Shown: one piece after another, positions 62,247-64,000 of the stretch
How the letters are laid out: each line of letters starts with the position of its first letter
How positions within the stretch are numbered: position 1 is the stretch's first letter
NCBI RefSeq assembly: GCF_001038625.1
Contig: NZ_CP011803.1
Span: 3,410,001 to 3,474,000 of the forward strand
DNA: 64,000 bases
Source of the DNA: Clostridium carboxidivorans P7
GTDB lineage: Bacteria > Bacillota > Clostridia > Clostridiales > Clostridiaceae
Direction of reading: 5' to 3'
Notes under the pieces: generated by a model
Told to the model about the DNA's origin: nothing
The model's input: only the letters and a program-made list of their open reading frames with translations
The model's database searches: none
Made by a program: the position numbers and the translations under genes

Positions 62247-62990
62247 TTAATTCATTCCACCATCTATTGTTATTATCTGTGCAGTAATATATTTTGCAGC
62301 ATCACTACACAAGAAAACAACAGTTTTACCTACATCTTCCCCCTTGCCAAACTTACCTATAGGAATCTCTTCCTCTAACGCTTCTCTTTCTTCTTTATTT
62401 AGAAAACTATTCATTTCTGTATCTATAACACCTGGTGCAACTGCATTTACTCTTATATTGGAAGGTGCCATCTCCTTTGCTAAAGCCTTTGTAAATAAAT
62501 TCACAGCTCCCTTGGAAGCAGAATATATTACCTCACAAGATGCTCCAACATTCCCCCACATAGAAGACACATTTACTATACAGCCAGCTTTTTTGCTAAC
62601 CATATGTGGAATAACATTATGAGAACAATTGATAACCCCATTTAAATTAACATTAATAATTCTTTCCCACTGCTTTTCATTCATATCCATAAAAAGGCCT
62701 ATATATGAAACTCCTGCATTATTAATCAATATATCTATTTTTCCAAAATGTTCTATTGCACTATTTATAAGCATTTTAGCCTGTTCATATACACTAACAT
62801 CTGCTTTTACTATAATAGCAGCTCTACCAATTTTTCTAATTTCCTCTAAAGTTTTTATAGCTTCTTTTTCATTATTTGTATAATTTATTACTACAGATGC
62901 TCCTGCTTTAGCTATTTCTAATGCTATACTTCTTCCTATGCCTCTAGAAGAACCTGTGACTAATGCCACTTTTCCTGTTAAACTTTCCAC
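62247..62990 (-). CDS. Short-chain dehydrogenase/reductase, FabG-like
   Basis: 247 aa Rossmann enzyme. TGSSRGIGRSIA binds NAD(P), NNAGVSY is the structural NNAG motif, and the catalytic set is Ser (VNVSSMWG), Tyr and Lys (YSASKGAV). Near the end VIDTEMN and ITIDGGMN are typical of FabG-like SDRs. It stands alone outside a fatty-acid cluster, so it may be a 3-oxoacyl-ACP reductase paralogue or another alcohol dehydrogenase. Start GTG with AAGGGAG at rather long spacing. Confidence 0.9.
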   Translation of the reverse strand: MESLTGKVALVTGSSRGIGRSIALEIAKAGASVVINYTNNEKEAIKTLEEIRKIGRAAIIVKADVSVYEQAKMLINSAIEHFGKIDILINNAGVSYIGLFMDMNEKQWERIINVNLNGVINCSHNVIPHMVSKKAGCIVNVSSMWGNVGASCEVIYSASKGAVNLFTKALAKEMAPSNIRVNAVAPGVIDTEMNSFLNKEEREALEEEIPIGKFGKGEDVGKTVVFLCSDAAKYITAQIITIDGGMN

Positions 62991-63045
62991 TTCTGAATCT
63001 TCACTCCCTTAGTACAAAATTACACTTGTACCATTATACCACTAC

Positions 63046-64000
63046 TTAACTTTCTTTACATAACTTAATCTTAAATTCACTTATGGATTGTAGCAATTGT
63101 TCTGCTCCTTGTGCATTTTTACTTGATTTATCACATATATGTAAATTTTCTTCTTTAAGGTTTTCTATATTATCCACAATATCAGTTGAAGCATCTGCAC
63201 ATTCACCCATGGACTCTGTCAAAGTTTTCATATTCACTGTCATTTCTTCTATTGAGACATAAATATCCTGTAATAGTAAATTAAATCCTTCTATTATACT
63301 TTGAAATTTACTTCCATCGTTTTTGTAATCATCACTTACGACCATAATTTTATCATAACTTTCTAATATCTCATTATCTATAACATTTAAAATAAACTTT
63401 GATGACTCAGAAAGCTTTTCTACTGAATTTAAAACATTTTTTACATTTTCCTGTATATCTTGAACCACGCCATTAGATTGCTCTGCTAATTTTCTTATTT
63501 CATCTGCTACTATTGAAAAACCCTTTCCATGTTCACCTGCTCTTGCAGCTTCAATGGCAGCATTTAGAGCTAATAAATTTGTCTTTTTAGATATATCTTT
63601 TATTACTTCTGCCATTATAGAAATATTTTCAACAACCTTTGTATTCTGTAATGCTTCATTTAATTTTTCTTTTGATTCAGAATAAGTATGTAAAATTTTA
63701 GTTCTAGAGTTTTCAGTTTGATTCTTCATTGAATTTGCTCTGCTTTTTATACTATTAGCTAACTCTAAACCATTTTTTGCTTCTTCTACAGTATTATTTA
63801 TTTCATCTTCTATATTTAAAGACTTACAAGCTAATTCTTCTATATATGCAGAAGCTTGCTGCATATTAGCTGAAATTTTATTAGATTTATATGAAACATT
63901 TTCTACATGCTTATGTATTTTTTCAAACATATTATTTATATCATTTGTAGATTTTAAAGTCTCTTTTCCATTAAGCTTCACAGAATAAATAATCTTTTCT
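63046..64000 (-). CDS. Methyl-accepting chemotaxis-type signalling protein (cut by the window edge)
   Basis: At least 311 aa are visible; the frame stays open to the end of the window, so the N-terminus is probably missing. The part seen is a coiled-coil signalling domain with the hairpin tip [43 protein letters not shown]. No membrane segment is in the visible part. A sensor and transmembrane region may lie beyond position 64000. It couples to CheA/CheW; the signal is unknown. Confidence 0.88.
   Translation of the reverse strand, partial: EKIIYSVKLNGKETLKSTNDINNMFEKIHKHVENVSYKSNKISANMQQASAYIEELACKSLNIEDEINNTVEEAKNGLELANSIKSRANSMKNQTENSRTKILHTYSESKEKLNEALQNTKVVENISIMAEVIKDISKKTNLLALNAAIEAARAGEHGKGFSIVADEIRKLAEQSNGVVQDIQENVKNVLNSVEKLSESSKFILNVIDNEILESYDKIMVVSDDYKNDGSKFQSIIEGFNLLLQDIYVSIEEMTVNMKTLTESMGECADASTDIVDNIENLKEENLHICDKSSKNAQGAEQLLQSISEFKIKLCKES

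Noticed and set aside
1..64000. CRISPR arrays, tRNA and rRNA genes
   Set aside because: No regularly spaced repeats, cloverleaf-like sequences or rRNA blocks were seen on either strand. A tRNAscan run would be needed to exclude a tRNA fully.

Overview
The window is AT-rich chromosomal DNA with Shine-Dalgarno sites of the GGAGG type, frequent TTG and GTG starts, and short intergenic regions packed with T-tailed stem-loops. Gene content points to an anaerobic, spore-forming Firmicute of Clostridium sensu stricto: glycyl-radical enzymes with their activases (pflB/pflA, yjjI/yjjW), a cell-wall-binding-2 protein with a DUF5050 propeller, a class 3 fructose-bisphosphatase, a TrpP tryptophan permease behind a T-box, a yjdF riboswitch, and many secreted or membrane-anchored wall proteins. 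The species cannot be fixed from the sequence alone. No rRNA, tRNA, CRISPR array or prophage was seen.

Layout. 1-5.5 kb: PAS/SpoIIE-type phosphatase, four-domain S1 RNA-binding protein, yjdF with its riboswitch, a P1-family peptidase. 5-7.1 kb: a tetR, membrane protein and flavin reductase operon under a perfect 24-bp palindromic operator. 7.3-13 kb: cell-wall-binding protein, an ECF substrate-binding subunit with a structured leader, pseudouridine salvage (psuK-psuG), YbaK-type deacylase. 13-20 kb: an inverted-repeat element, an orphan SIR2-like protein, a Cys-less HMA protein, YjjI/YjjW, a kinase-like protein, an amidase-domain protein, a patatin. 20-27 kb: folP, an aminotransferase, and two ABC permease/ATPase pairs flanking one lipoprotein. 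27-31 kb: nadABC for NAD synthesis. 31-35 kb: a permease, a nest of inverted repeats, trpP with a T-box, an N-formylglutamate amidohydrolase-like protein, two tiny basic genes. 35.7-38.8 kb: pflA/pflB.

39-51.2 kb is bracketed by two 1611-bp copies of one IS1182-type insertion sequence. Each sits in a terminator-like stem-loop and has duplicated that whole stem-loop (41 and 37 bp). Between the copies are small hypothetical genes, an HNH protein, a 35-aa membrane peptide, cls, fbp, an AbrB-like regulator, an unassigned promoter-to-terminator RNA and a chemoreceptor. 51.2-64 kb: L,D-transpeptidase, HD protein plus nuclease-helicase, CHAP/SH3 hydrolase, a second copy of the inverted-repeat element, YARHG lipoprotein, GntR/DUF1648 and SdpI-like proteins, a degenerate response regulator, a large structured-RNA candidate, a pair of perfect DnaA boxes, a short-chain dehydrogenase and a truncated chemoreceptor.

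The most interesting unexplained items are the two RNA candidates (47.07-47.31 kb and 61.73-61.96 kb), the hairpin-targeting IS with a probable -1 frameshift, the orphan SIR2-like protein, the dual ABC transporter behind an attenuator-like leader, and the response regulator whose phospho-acceptor Asp is Glu and whose GGDEF motif is lost. All functional calls rest on reading motifs by eye; no database search was run.
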